From GCA-002733465 sp965230525 (lineage in GTDB: Bacteria; Pseudomonadota; Gammaproteobacteria; Enterobacterales; Kangiellaceae), in contig OZ246008.1 in assembly GCA_965230525.1 (NCBI GenBank), positions 2,108,001-2,172,000 on the forward strand: DNA of 64,000 nt. The letters are read 5' to 3'. Under the pieces are notes generated by a model, which was given only the letters and a program-made list of their open reading frames with translations, was not told the DNA's origin and ran no database searches. Within the stretch, counting starts at the first letter, position 1. Every line of letters begins with the position of its first letter. Made by a program: the position numbers and the translations under genes. Below are positions 27,190-35,465 of the stretch, piece by piece.

Positions 27190-28008
27190 ATGATTGAATC
27201 GATCAGGAAATGTGCTTTGCCAAGGATTAAGACGTTAAGTAGTTTGCTCCTAATACTGTTGATAGTGACCGGTTGCGATTCGGAGCAGCCGGTTGATACC
27301 TCAATGCAAGATTGCTACAACCACTACAAAGCTGAGAGCTATAAGGTCGCAATTGAAACCTGTGGCGCTGCATCCGAGCAGGGTTATTCACAAGCCAATT
27401 GGCTGTTGGCTCAAATCTACCGGTTTGGACTTTCGCGCGACGGCGCTCAGCCAGAAAAGGCATTCGATTACTATTTGAGGGCTGCGGAGCAATCACACCC
27501 ACAAGCCATGAGAGAGGTTGGTAACGCCTATTTGTATGCTTATGGGGTTAAGGAAGATTTCCAACAGGCTCGTCAGTGGTTGCTCAAAGCTGCCAAGTCA
27601 TCTGACTCAGTAGCGGCCTTTTCGCTGGGTTATATTTACTTTGAAGGTAAAGGCGTTAAAAAAGATATTGGCTCCGCGGTGAATTGGTTTATGAGCGCGG
27701 CTTCGGGCGAGCATGCCATGAGTATCAATAACTTAAGTTGGATTTATGCCACCTCGGAACAACCTGCCTACTTTAGCCCAAAGAAAGCCGCCTATTGGTT
27801 AAAGAAACTTGAGCCACGATTATTGGAAATCCCAATGTTTCTTGATACCAAAGCGGCCGTTTTGGCAGCGCAAGGAGAGTTTCAACAAGCAATCGAAATT
27901 CAAAACTTGGCGATATCTAAGCTGCCCGAAGATACGCCAGAAAGTGAAATGTTAGAATATCAAAAACATCTCGAAAGTTATCAAGCCAAGCAACGCTGGA
28001 AAGAGTAA
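27190..28008 (+). CDS. Sel1-repeat lipoprotein
   Basis: 272 residues. Hydrophobic leader with lipobox VTGC (about Cys29). At least three Sel1-type repeats: ASEQGYSQANWLLAQIYRFG, AAEQSHPQAMREVGNAYLYAYG and AAKSSDSVAAFSLGYIYFEGKG, followed by a degenerate one (SAASGEHAMSINNLSWIYA). Sel1 repeats are protein-binding solenoids. Lipidation places it at the inner or outer membrane. The stop overlaps the ATG of the DUF1653 gene by one base, so they are translationally coupled. The partner is unknown. It is related in repeat type, but not in tandem, to the two Sel1 genes at the right end of the window. Confidence 0.85.
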   Translation: MIESIRKCALPRIKTLSSLLLILLIVTGCDSEQPVDTSMQDCYNHYKAESYKVAIETCGAASEQGYSQANWLLAQIYRFGLSRDGAQPEKAFDYYLRAAEQSHPQAMREVGNAYLYAYGVKEDFQQARQWLLKAAKSSDSVAAFSLGYIYFEGKGVKKDIGSAVNWFMSAASGEHAMSINNLSWIYATSEQPAYFSPKKAAYWLKKLEPRLLEIPMFLDTKAAVLAAQGEFQQAIEIQNLAISKLPEDTPESEMLEYQKHLESYQAKQRWKE

Positions 28009-28259
28009 TGAGCTTTAGTGAGAAAATTGCACAAGCTAAATTAACCCTCAAGCCAGGGTTGTATCGCCATTACAAAGGCGGAGAATATCAGTTACTTGAT
28101 ATTGCGGTACATAGTGAAACTGAAGAGCTGGTAGTCGTTTATAAACCGCTTTACGGCGAACAAGCTTTGTGGGTTAGACCATTAAAGATGTTTCAGGAAA
28201 CGATAGAAATAGACGGCCAGCAACAATCCCGGTTTAGCTTTATTGGCTCTAGCGAATAA
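28008..28259 (+). CDS. DUF1653 domain protein
   Basis: 83 residues, all one DUF1653 domain (PF07866): GLYRHYKGGEYQLLD, then LVVVYKPLYGEQALWVRPLKMF. The fold is small and beta-rich; the family often occurs alone or fused to other domains, and its function is not known to me. The ATG overlaps the TAA of the Sel1 lipoprotein gene. This coupling hints at a shared role but does not say which. Confidence 0.93.
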   Translation: MSFSEKIAQAKLTLKPGLYRHYKGGEYQLLDIAVHSETEELVVVYKPLYGEQALWVRPLKMFQETIEIDGQQQSRFSFIGSSE

Positions 28260-28391
28260 TAATTAATGAGGCACTGTAATATTTTCAGCTCATGCAAGAC
28301 TAAATCAGTTAAACCATGTTAATTGCTCGAGAGTTCAGTGCCGTCGGCCCAATCCTACGTAACCAATCCAAGTTGTTTAAGCGAGTCTGCT

Positions 28392-28925
28392 ATGTCGCTT
28401 AAACCAGCTATGTCAGTTAAAAAAGATCAGGCTTACCGGAAATTCTTTCAACAGGCCCTGGCCGAACACAATCCAGCTATTATGCGGGTGGTAACGAGTT
28501 ACGAGCGGATAAAATCTTTGCAAGAAGAGCTCTACCAGGAAATATCGGTTGCATTATGGAAGGCACTAAGCAAGTTTGATAATCAGTCAAGCCTAAAGAC
28601 ATACATCTTAAGTATTGCTCACAAAAGAGCGATTTCGCATGTTGCCAAATGTGCCAAAGAACCCCGTTCGACAGAGTTTGCAGAACAGCATGAGCCCCAA
28701 CAAGCCTGTCCAAGCTCGCAAGTTGCTAGCCAACAAAGAATAGCTAATTTGCTAAGCGCATTAGATCAGCTTTCACTCGTTGAAAGGCAGTTGATCACCT
28801 TGGCACTTGAAGGCGTAAGTTACAACGATATTGCCGAAATACTGGGTATGACGACTAATCTCGTTGGCGTAAAGCTGACGCGAGCTAAAGCGAAGTTAAA
28901 AAATATTATGCGGGCATCGGAATAA
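28392..28925 (+). CDS. RNA polymerase sigma factor, ECF-like (sigma-70 family)
   Basis: About 177 residues if started at the ATG at 28392. The frame is open from a TTG at 28323, and another ATG is at 28410; no start has a strong Shine-Dalgarno. Region 2 is LYQEISVALWKALSKFDNQSS with LKTYILSIAHKRAISH; region 4 is LLSALDQLSLVERQLITL with a helix-turn-helix YNDIAEILGMTTNLVGVKLTRAKAK. There is no region 3, so it is of the ECF class. The next gene starts 3 bases after its stop and encodes a membrane protein, the usual place for an anti-sigma factor. I saw no obvious autoregulated promoter upstream. Confidence 0.85.
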   Translation: MSLKPAMSVKKDQAYRKFFQQALAEHNPAIMRVVTSYERIKSLQEELYQEISVALWKALSKFDNQSSLKTYILSIAHKRAISHVAKCAKEPRSTEFAEQHEPQQACPSSQVASQQRIANLLSALDQLSLVERQLITLALEGVSYNDIAEILGMTTNLVGVKLTRAKAKLKNIMRASE

Positions 28926-28928
28926 TCA

Positions 28929-29534
28929 ATGGAAGACAACAAATTCGATCACAATGAGCTAAATGACCAAGATGATTGGCAGCAATTGCAAAATGACTGG
29001 CAAAGTTATCAGCCTGATATTGCCAAAATAAAGCGCAAAATTGCTTGGGTTACTTGGCGAATGGTTGCGGTCCTTGTGTTGGATGTTTTGGTAGTGGTGA
29101 CCTATGTACCTTTCTTATATTTGTGGGTTTTTGTCGATGGTGCTTCACTTGCAGAAAAAATTTGGCATTTTGGTATGTTGCCACTGTTGATTTATGGCGT
29201 GTATTGGGACTTTAAATTGAGGCTTCCGTTGTTTAAGTTAGATAACGAATCGACTCGTGGAATTCTTGAGTGTTATTTAAATCGAGTCAAAGCGGGTGTT
29301 TCACTGGGAAATATTGGCTATAAATTTTCATTACTCTTATTAGCCTTATTTTTAGTCTGGGTGGGGTCGAGCTTTTATTTCGAACTGGGAGAAGAGAAAT
29401 TACAACGCCCCATGTTTATATTATTTGGTACGCTTTGGATAAGCTTGTTCGCAGTCATTATGTTTTGGTATCGTAGCAAAAAACGTAAAGAACTGGCTAA
29501 ACTGAGCGAACTCTGGAAAGAGTTTTTGGAGTAG
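28929..29534 (+). CDS. Membrane protein, candidate anti-sigma factor
   Basis: 201 residues. A Asp/Gln-rich cytoplasmic N-terminus of about 40 residues (DDWQQLQNDWQSYQPDIAKIKRKI) precedes four predicted membrane helices (about 46-66, 78-95, 135-157, 163-181) and a basic C-terminus. It lacks the zinc HxxxCxxC motif of ZAS anti-sigma factors. The 3-base spacing from the sigma-factor gene is the only evidence for an anti-sigma role; the N-terminal cytoplasmic segment would be the sigma-binding part. No family recognised. Confidence 0.6.
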   Translation: MEDNKFDHNELNDQDDWQQLQNDWQSYQPDIAKIKRKIAWVTWRMVAVLVLDVLVVVTYVPFLYLWVFVDGASLAEKIWHFGMLPLLIYGVYWDFKLRLPLFKLDNESTRGILECYLNRVKAGVSLGNIGYKFSLLLLALFLVWVGSSFYFELGEEKLQRPMFILFGTLWISLFAVIMFWYRSKKRKELAKLSELWKEFLE

Positions 29535-29541
29535 CTTGGCA

Positions 29542-29613
29542 ATCAAAAACGCATCCCTGATCAAAAACGCAGCTCTGATTTAAAACGCAGCTCTGATTTA
29601 AAACGCAGCTCGG
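29542..29613. repeat. Four tandem 18-bp repeats between convergent genes
   Basis: Units at 29542-29559, 29560-29577, 29578-29595 and 29596-29613 follow the consensus AT(C/T)(A/T)AAAACGCAGCTCTG. Units 2 and 3 differ at two positions; unit 1 is the most diverged. The array fills the gap between stops at 29534 (plus) and 29628 (minus). There are no spacers, so it is not a CRISPR array. Confidence 0.85.
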
Positions 29614-29627
29614 TTTTAATTTGCCGG

Positions 29628-30269
29628 TTAAAAAATAACTAATAGATTTGCTAAGTAAGAGCCAAATTGAAATAGCTTTGAAAAAATAGGTAAGCCGACA
29701 AAGCTTAGCAGCACCAACCCCATTAGAATCATTACACCGTATTTCGCATTCCACTGGGTATAAGCGTAAGCCATATTTCTTCTTAGAAAGTAGGGCAAAA
29801 TATAATGGCCATCGAGAGGGCCTATGGGAAGCAAGTTAAACAGCATTAGTAACATATTGATAAACGCCATGTAACTCAGGAAAGTGACTGGCCCCATTTG
29901 TAGTAGTGGTTCTATTTGAAACTTTGAAGCCGCAGCCAAAACATTGATGCTGATAAATGCTAATAACAAGTTCATTCCTGGACCTGCAGCGGATATCCAA
30001 GCAGAAGCGTAATAGGAATTAAAGTTTCGAGGATTAGTGGGTACCGGTTTTGCGAAACCAAAGCCAACGGTGATCACCATAAGTAACCCCACCGGATCAA
30101 TGTGCGCTATTGGATTAAGAGTAAGTCGTCCCATTCGCTCGGCAGTATTGTCGCCAAACTTCTTTGCAGCCCAAGCGTGACCAAACTCATGAAAAGATAA
30201 AGAAATGATGATAGCAATAATCGCAAGTATAAATTCCGGATACCTGCCTTGCATTAGGAGAAAAAGCAT
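29628..30269 (-). CDS. Site-2 protease family (M50) intramembrane metalloprotease
   Basis: 213 residues. Short N-terminal segment, then helices with the zinc motif HEFGH (about residues 27-31; ligands His27 and His31) in FHEFGHAWAAKKFGD, and the third ligand in NLLPIGPLDGHY, a variant of the NPDG motif. It resembles the compact, PDZ-less M50 proteins (YwhC-like). It would cut transmembrane helices of unknown substrates. The gene starts 8 bases after the stop of the 30278 gene and is probably co-transcribed with it. It faces the ECF sigma/membrane-protein pair. Confidence 0.88.
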   Translation of the reverse strand: MLFLLMQGRYPEFILAIIAIIISLSFHEFGHAWAAKKFGDNTAERMGRLTLNPIAHIDPVGLLMVITVGFGFAKPVPTNPRNFNSYYASAWISAAGPGMNLLLAFISINVLAAASKFQIEPLLQMGPVTFLSYMAFINMLLMLFNLLPIGPLDGHYILPYFLRRNMAYAYTQWNAKYGVMILMGLVLLSFVGLPIFSKLFQFGSYLANLLVIF

Positions 30270-30277
30270 AAGTGACT

Positions 30278-30991
30278 CTAATTATTAAGACTGGGTAGAT
30301 AGTAGATGAGATTGCCAGGGTAATCACTCTTTTCTTGAATAGTAATGCTTTTATACCAAGCTTCATTGGTCATTCTGGCATAAAGTTTATTCCAACTTTC
30401 CGTGTCATTGGTATTAACTTCCATTCGGCACACGTTAGTATTACAACTTAAGCTCTGTAAATAATGATCGCCATTCACGTCATGATCAGCAAGAAAGTTT
30501 GCGATTGAGTTTTCGTATTGATTTGACCATTCATTTTTTTCATTGGACTGGTCAAAGCTTTGTTTAATATCATCTAGCCGTTGCCCTTCCAGTTGTAAAA
30601 CAACTCCCTTAAATTGGTCGGTAAATTTAGTTTTCATACTTTCTTCAAAGGTAGCCATATTCATGGTCCTAAGCCCTTCTTCAGACTGTTCTTGGGGCGG
30701 AACCTTGGCATTATTTGATGAGCCCTGAGAGTTAGCTAGCTGACGGTTTAGTCGATTAATTTCGGTTTCGAGTTGGTTAATTTTTCTCTCATACGATTTT
30801 ATCAGAGCCGAAGCTTGGTTATTTTCGCTGAGGTGGTCACTTTGTTGGGTGCTCAATTGGCTGACTAGCTCGGCGGTTTGCTCAATATCTGTTTGCCCAT
30901 CAAGTGATTGAGCGGGGCGTTCGACAAAGACTAACCAAGCGACTAGTAGCCCGAGGCTAAAAGTGATGACATGTACTACCAGTTTATTCAT
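30278..30991 (-). CDS. Membrane-anchored coiled-coil protein, unknown function
   Basis: 237 residues. One N-terminal membrane helix (VVHVITFSLGLLVAWLVFV, uncleaved, about 4-22), then a coiled coil at about 58-92 (SYERKINQLETEINRLNRQLA). The C-terminal domain (about 115-235) has a conserved-looking Cys pair in LQSLSCNTNVCRMEV and ends in a Tyr/Pro-rich tail. It should be periplasmic with a disulfide-stabilised domain. Eight bases separate it from the M50 protease gene downstream, so it may be the protease's partner or substrate. No family recognised. Confidence 0.65.
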   Translation of the reverse strand: MNKLVVHVITFSLGLLVAWLVFVERPAQSLDGQTDIEQTAELVSQLSTQQSDHLSENNQASALIKSYERKINQLETEINRLNRQLANSQGSSNNAKVPPQEQSEEGLRTMNMATFEESMKTKFTDQFKGVVLQLEGQRLDDIKQSFDQSNEKNEWSNQYENSIANFLADHDVNGDHYLQSLSCNTNVCRMEVNTNDTESWNKLYARMTNEAWYKSITIQEKSDYPGNLIYYLPSLNN

Positions 30992-31576
30992 TTAATGAGT
31001 ATTCCTTTTGTCGAGCTTTTTATTATCGACAATCTATGGCTCTATTAGTGATCGTTCAATGGGTTATCGCTCAAAGCGTTTAAAATGATTCTTTCAATTC
31101 ATTGCTAAATCCGCAAGCCTCGCAGTCAAAAAATAATGACTGGTAGCAATTTTTGTGGATCGAAAGCATTCTGCCCTCGAGTACCGCTTGCAGGCTATTC
31201 ACCCCAGACAAATCCTAGGCTTGCGTAGGATTTTAGCATATATTGCATTGCAGCAAAGGTTCGCCGCGTTAAGCTAAAGGTGAATTTTACCTCAAAACAC
31301 GGGAAAACGTTTATAAAACATAGAGATAGAGTGATTGTAATCTGCTTCGACAATCTGATAATATATCCAAGCATTAATAACAGGTCGGAGTTGCTTGAGT
31401 CGTAGACAGCTCGGGGGTACTCTAAGCCAATCACTAAACATCGGACCAGTACAATTCAATAACAAGTGAGTCCGATAAGTAGCGACCGATAAAATGGCTC
31501 AAGCTGTTGCTCAGCTCAGCCAAAACCTCAAGAATTTTAATTATAAGTAGTAACCTCAATCGTAGGAGAAGGAATC
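30992..31576. other. 585-base intergenic region before the TonB receptor
   Basis: I see no convincing gene here; a 79-codon minus-strand frame at 31195-31434 has no family resemblance and no signal. Two hairpins are visible: TTGTCGA/TCGACAA at 31009-31032, in the leader of the 30278 gene, and AAATCCTA/TAGGATTT at 31210-31233 around an 8-base loop. The region must hold the divergent promoters of the coiled-coil gene and the TonB receptor. I found no clear Fur box. Confidence 0.4.
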
Positions 31577-34066
31577 GTGAAAAGACATAATAAGCTTTTA
31601 GTTTCTGTGGCTGTCAGTATGGCGCTTTACGGGACTAATGTTTCAGCTCAAGAAGAAGAGAGTGCTGAAGAAGAGAGCAGTAACGTTGTTATTGTTACGG
31701 CTCAAAAAAGAAGTGAACGCGTAGCTGAAGTTCCCATCGCGATTTCTGTATTCCCACAAGAGTCTATCGACCAAACGGGTATCCAAGAGCTAAGAGAGTT
31801 AGGTGATTTTATTCCCAACATGGTAGTGACTCAGGGAACAGACTTTAACTCGCGAATTTTGATTCGTGGGGTCGGTGCTCCGAGCCGAAATATCGGCTTT
31901 GATTCGCGAGTGGGTGTATACCTTGATGGTGTTTATTTAGGCCAAGGTCCTTCAGTTAACCAAGACCTCGTTGATTTAGAACGAGTTGAAGTACTTCGTG
32001 GTCCACAAGGCACGTTATTCGGTAAAAATACGGTTGCGGGAGCGGTTAGTTTGGTCTCTAAAAAGCCAAGCGGTGAATTTGAAGGAAAAGGCACTATTAA
32101 TGTTGGTAACTTCAATGCGGTTGAAGCGAAACTAAACGTTGACTTTGCAATTACTGACACGGTTAGCGCTAAGTTAGCGGTTTCGTCTCGTACTCGAGAC
32201 GGTTATGTTGAAAACGTATATACCGAAGGGCAGCTTCCAACCACTTTAAATACTGTTGTTGGCGGTGTTCCTGTGTTCGGTATTCCGTTACCTTTTCCAA
32301 TTGAAACGAGCACGCCACCCGATACAAGTGACGAGCTGAATAACCAAGATACTCAATCTTACCGTGCGCAATTACGCATCCAGCCGAGTGACTCTTTGGA
32401 TATAAACCTTGCACTGGACGGTTTGAAGTCTGAAAGAATGCCTGTGTTAGGTGTTCCGATCACCACGACTTTTGGTGACACTCCTTATCACTACGCTGAT
32501 TCTGATAACAATGAGGTTAATTGGAGTTTCCAAGGTCGAGAAGAGCGAGATATTTCTGGATTTAACTTAAATGTAGAATACGAGTTTGAAAATGAGTATA
32601 CATTCCGCTCAATAACCGCTGTTCGTGACACAGAAATCATTTACCAAAATGATACTGATTATTCACCGCTCGACTTTTTGTTCTTGTATTATGAAGATGC
32701 TTACGAGCAAACAACTCAAGAGTTTCAATTGATTTCACCCGATGACTCTGATTTTAAATATGTTGTCGGTGCTTATTTCTACGAGCAAGATGCAAGCACC
32801 ATTCGAAACGCGATTGGTGGAAATGCAGCTGGATTCTTTGGCGTGCCTCCAGGTGGCGGTGCCTTTAATAATGGTGACGTTGTCACGGAGAGTACGGCTT
32901 TCTATATTAGTGGTAGCTACCAAATTAACGAAGACTGGAAACTGGGTTTTGGCGCACGTCAATCGACTGAGTCAAAAGATATAGACTGGACCTTGGATGG
33001 AAGATTGTCTGGCGCATTTGGTATCGGTTGTACAACCACCTCGCCAACAGCTGCACCTGTAGCAAGCTGTAGTTTACCACTGGCACCGCTAGTTGATGAC
33101 CGAGAAGATACTAACTTCTCACCAGCTTTAAGTATTAACTATGCGATTTCAGATGCGACCCAAGTTTATCTAAAAGGGTCTACCGGTTTTAAGTCGGGTG
33201 GTTTTAACCTGGACTTTATCAGTCAGTTAGATTTAGTCGATGATCCTAATGATCCTAATGACTATATCGAATTTGATAAAGAAACCGTGACTAGTTACGA
33301 GTTGGGTTTAAAAACGTCGCTACTCGATGAGCGTTTAACACTGAACATGGCGTACTTCGATGCGACCTATGAAGATTATCAAGTTAATCAGTTTTTCGAT
33401 TTAGGATTTGATCCAGTCACCGGTACACAATTGACATCAATCCGAATTACTAATGCGGCAGAAGTTGATACTAGTGGGTATGAGTTAGAAGCGTTATACA
33501 AGGCGACGGATGCATTGACCATTAATGCCTCTTTAGGTTTCTTGGATGCCGTTTTTGCTGACTTCCCAGGCGGTACTTCTGAAATTAATCCAAACGATGG
33601 CTCTACGGTGCCAGTCAATGCGGCAGGCAACAAGCTACCGGGGTCTGCAGATTTCAATGCATCGCTTGGTATCCAGTACTACGCTAGCATGGATTCAATG
33701 AGCACTGACTTATTACTAAGGCTAGATGCGACCCATACAGGTGACTACTTCACAACAATACAAAATGAAAAGTCACGTTTGTTAACGCGCGATCATCCAT
33801 TAACTTTCGCATTGGATTTACCTAACTCAGCGGCTGCAGGAAACCCTGCAACCGAAGTTGATTATGGTTATATCGGCTCGACTACTATGTTAAATGGTCG
33901 AATTGGTTTAATCGACCAAGAAGGTTACTGGGAAGTTTATCTTTGGGGTCGTAACTTAACCGATGAAGATACGCCAGTTGACAGCTTCCGTGAGTTCTTT
34001 GGTACTTTGGTTAATACACCAAGACAACCGCGAACCTACGGTATAGAAGTAATGTATAACTTCTAA
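31577..34066 (+). CDS. TonB-dependent receptor
   Basis: 829 residues; GTG start with a strong AGGAGAAGGA before it. Signal peptide (1-24, ends NVSAQ), an acidic Glu/Ser-rich linker, and a TonB-box-like VVIVTAQKR. The plug domain (about 45-160) has PIAISVFPQESID, IRGVG and the LRGPQGTLFGKNTVAGAV motif. A 22-strand barrel follows, ending YGIEVMYNF. The group typified by IAISVF and GTLFGRN/KNT receptors takes up siderophores or other complex organics in marine bacteria; the substrate here is unknown. A strong hairpin terminator follows at 34091-34122. It is divergent from the 30278-29628 operon. Confidence 0.93.
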   Translation: MKRHNKLLVSVAVSMALYGTNVSAQEEESAEEESSNVVIVTAQKRSERVAEVPIAISVFPQESIDQTGIQELRELGDFIPNMVVTQGTDFNSRILIRGVGAPSRNIGFDSRVGVYLDGVYLGQGPSVNQDLVDLERVEVLRGPQGTLFGKNTVAGAVSLVSKKPSGEFEGKGTINVGNFNAVEAKLNVDFAITDTVSAKLAVSSRTRDGYVENVYTEGQLPTTLNTVVGGVPVFGIPLPFPIETSTPPDTSDELNNQDTQSYRAQLRIQPSDSLDINLALDGLKSERMPVLGVPITTTFGDTPYHYADSDNNEVNWSFQGREERDISGFNLNVEYEFENEYTFRSITAVRDTEIIYQNDTDYSPLDFLFLYYEDAYEQTTQEFQLISPDDSDFKYVVGAYFYEQDASTIRNAIGGNAAGFFGVPPGGGAFNNGDVVTESTAFYISGSYQINEDWKLGFGARQSTESKDIDWTLDGRLSGAFGIGCTTTSPTAAPVASCSLPLAPLVDDREDTNFSPALSINYAISDATQVYLKGSTGFKSGGFNLDFISQLDLVDDPNDPNDYIEFDKETVTSYELGLKTSLLDERLTLNMAYFDATYEDYQVNQFFDLGFDPVTGTQLTSIRITNAAEVDTSGYELEALYKATDALTINASLGFLDAVFADFPGGTSEINPNDGSTVPVNAAGNKLPGSADFNASLGIQYYASMDSMSTDLLLRLDATHTGDYFTTIQNEKSRLLTRDHPLTFALDLPNSAAAGNPATEVDYGYIGSTTMLNGRIGLIDQEGYWEVYLWGRNLTDEDTPVDSFREFFGTLVNTPRQPRTYGIEVMYNF

Positions 34067-34090
34067 ACAGAGGTAGATCCTAGCAAAACA

Positions 34091-34122
34091 AAAAAGGAAG
34101 GTAATTTACCTTCCTTTTTTTG
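34091..34122. terminator. Bidirectional terminator between TonB receptor and M19 dipeptidase
   Basis: AAAAAGGAAGGTAA pairs with TTACCTTCCTTTTT across a very short loop, with T-runs on both strands. It lies between the convergent stops at 34066 and 34146 and can serve both. Confidence 0.9.
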
Positions 34123-34145
34123 TGTCTTAAATCCTTGTTAAGTGT

Positions 34146-35351
34146 TTAGCTGGCAGGTAAGTGTTTAAGCAAAACTCGCTTAATATTTTCGCCCATAATT
34201 AACCGAATATCCTGTTCACTCATGCCGAATCGTTGCAAATGTTCAACAATTTGAACGAGTCCCGTCACATCAAACATCGTAGCAATGGCGCCATCAAAAT
34301 CTGACCCCAGTGCAACGTGTTCAACTCCGATAAGGTTAGCGGTGTAGATAATTGCTTTTGCAATCGCTTCAACAGATTGACCGCAAACGGCTTTGTCAAA
34401 CATTGCAATTCCGACCAATCCACCCGTTTTAGCGATTTGAATCAAGTGTTGATCAGATAAGTTTCTTACATTGTTACAGGTTCCCTTTACCCCGGTGTGT
34501 GAAATTAAAATGGGCTTTGTTGCAATTGCTAAGGTGTCGTCTAATAATTTCGGTGAGGCATGAGATAAGTCGACAAAGATATTTTTCTGCTCCATGCGCA
34601 TCACTAGGTTTTTACCAAATTCTGTGAGTCCATATTTTTCAACACCATGAGCTGAACCGCCGACCTTATTATCAAAGAAATGAGTAAGTCCAATCATGCG
34701 AATACCTGCTTGGTAAAAGCGCTGTAAATTTTCGATGTCTCCCTCCAGAGCTTGAGCGCCTTCAATACCTAAAAATGCCGCGGTAATTGAGCTGTCTAAC
34801 TTGCGGTTTTTAAGGTAGCTTCGGAGATCGTCTTGGCTTTTAATAAACCATAATTTTCCGTTCGATTGGTTGGCAAATTGTTGCAAGCTTGCACTTTGTG
34901 TGAGCACCCGACCAGCCGGGTTAAACCAAGAATTGATCGGACGACCTTGCAAAATAAAAGGAATAATCAACTGGTCTGAGTCGCCGGAATTTTTTTCAAA
35001 ATTCAATCCTTGCGGCACTTTGTTTACTAAAGTAAAGGCTTGCAACGCGAGATTAGCTTCGATCATTCGCGGAACATCTTGGTGCCCATGTTGATGTTTT
35101 TGGTTGATGTTTCTGTCCCACAACAAGACATCGCTGTGTAAATCTGCAACAAAATCCAGAGAGTTATAAAGTTTTTGTGCTTCAAGACTGGCTTGATAGG
35201 GAGGAGGAGTTAATACAATGTTTAATTTTTTATCGAGTATCTCCGGAAACACAATTCGTGCAATAATGTAAATGGTGATAACTATAAGACAAAATATAAG
35301 GCTGAACTTTTTTGTCCGAGATAGACTTGATGGTGTTTTTTTAGCCGGCAT
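34146..35351 (-). CDS. Membrane-anchored dipeptidase (peptidase M19)
   Basis: 401 residues. An N-terminal helix (FSLIFCLIVITIYIIARIVF) anchors it, without a lipobox. M19 zinc ligands are intact: VADLHSDVL (HxD), LGIEGAQALEGD, VDLSHAS, ISHTGVKG and GSDFDGAIAT. A periplasmic dipeptidase is expected. It differs from the 17362 enzyme in its anchoring and in the lack of the long linker. It diverges from the APC permease gene with 114 bases between starts, which suggests that dipeptides are cleaved outside the cytoplasmic membrane and the amino acids are then imported. Confidence 0.9.
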   Translation of the reverse strand: MPAKKTPSSLSRTKKFSLIFCLIVITIYIIARIVFPEILDKKLNIVLTPPPYQASLEAQKLYNSLDFVADLHSDVLLWDRNINQKHQHGHQDVPRMIEANLALQAFTLVNKVPQGLNFEKNSGDSDQLIIPFILQGRPINSWFNPAGRVLTQSASLQQFANQSNGKLWFIKSQDDLRSYLKNRKLDSSITAAFLGIEGAQALEGDIENLQRFYQAGIRMIGLTHFFDNKVGGSAHGVEKYGLTEFGKNLVMRMEQKNIFVDLSHASPKLLDDTLAIATKPILISHTGVKGTCNNVRNLSDQHLIQIAKTGGLVGIAMFDKAVCGQSVEAIAKAIIYTANLIGVEHVALGSDFDGAIATMFDVTGLVQIVEHLQRFGMSEQDIRLIMGENIKRVLLKHLPAS

Positions 35352-35465
35352 AGATAAAACTCTTTTTATTATATTTATAACTAGTTACGCTAACTATCAA
35401 GAAAACTTGCTGTAATGTCAAACCAAGTCAACAACCAAGAACTCTATAGTGGAATAGCTCTCTGA

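Noticed and set aside
29542..29613. CRISPR-like repeat array
   Set aside because: The units are directly adjacent with no spacers, only 18 bp long, and no cas gene is nearby.
28392..30269. Direct assignment of the M50 protease as RseP for the ECF sigma factor
   Set aside because: The M50 gene lacks PDZ domains, is convergent, and no RseA-type anti-sigma is present; kept only as a possible link.
31195..31434. 79-codon minus-strand frame in the TonB-receptor upstream gap
   Set aside because: No signal peptide, no motif and no good start; hydrophobic stretches appear to reflect AT-rich composition.
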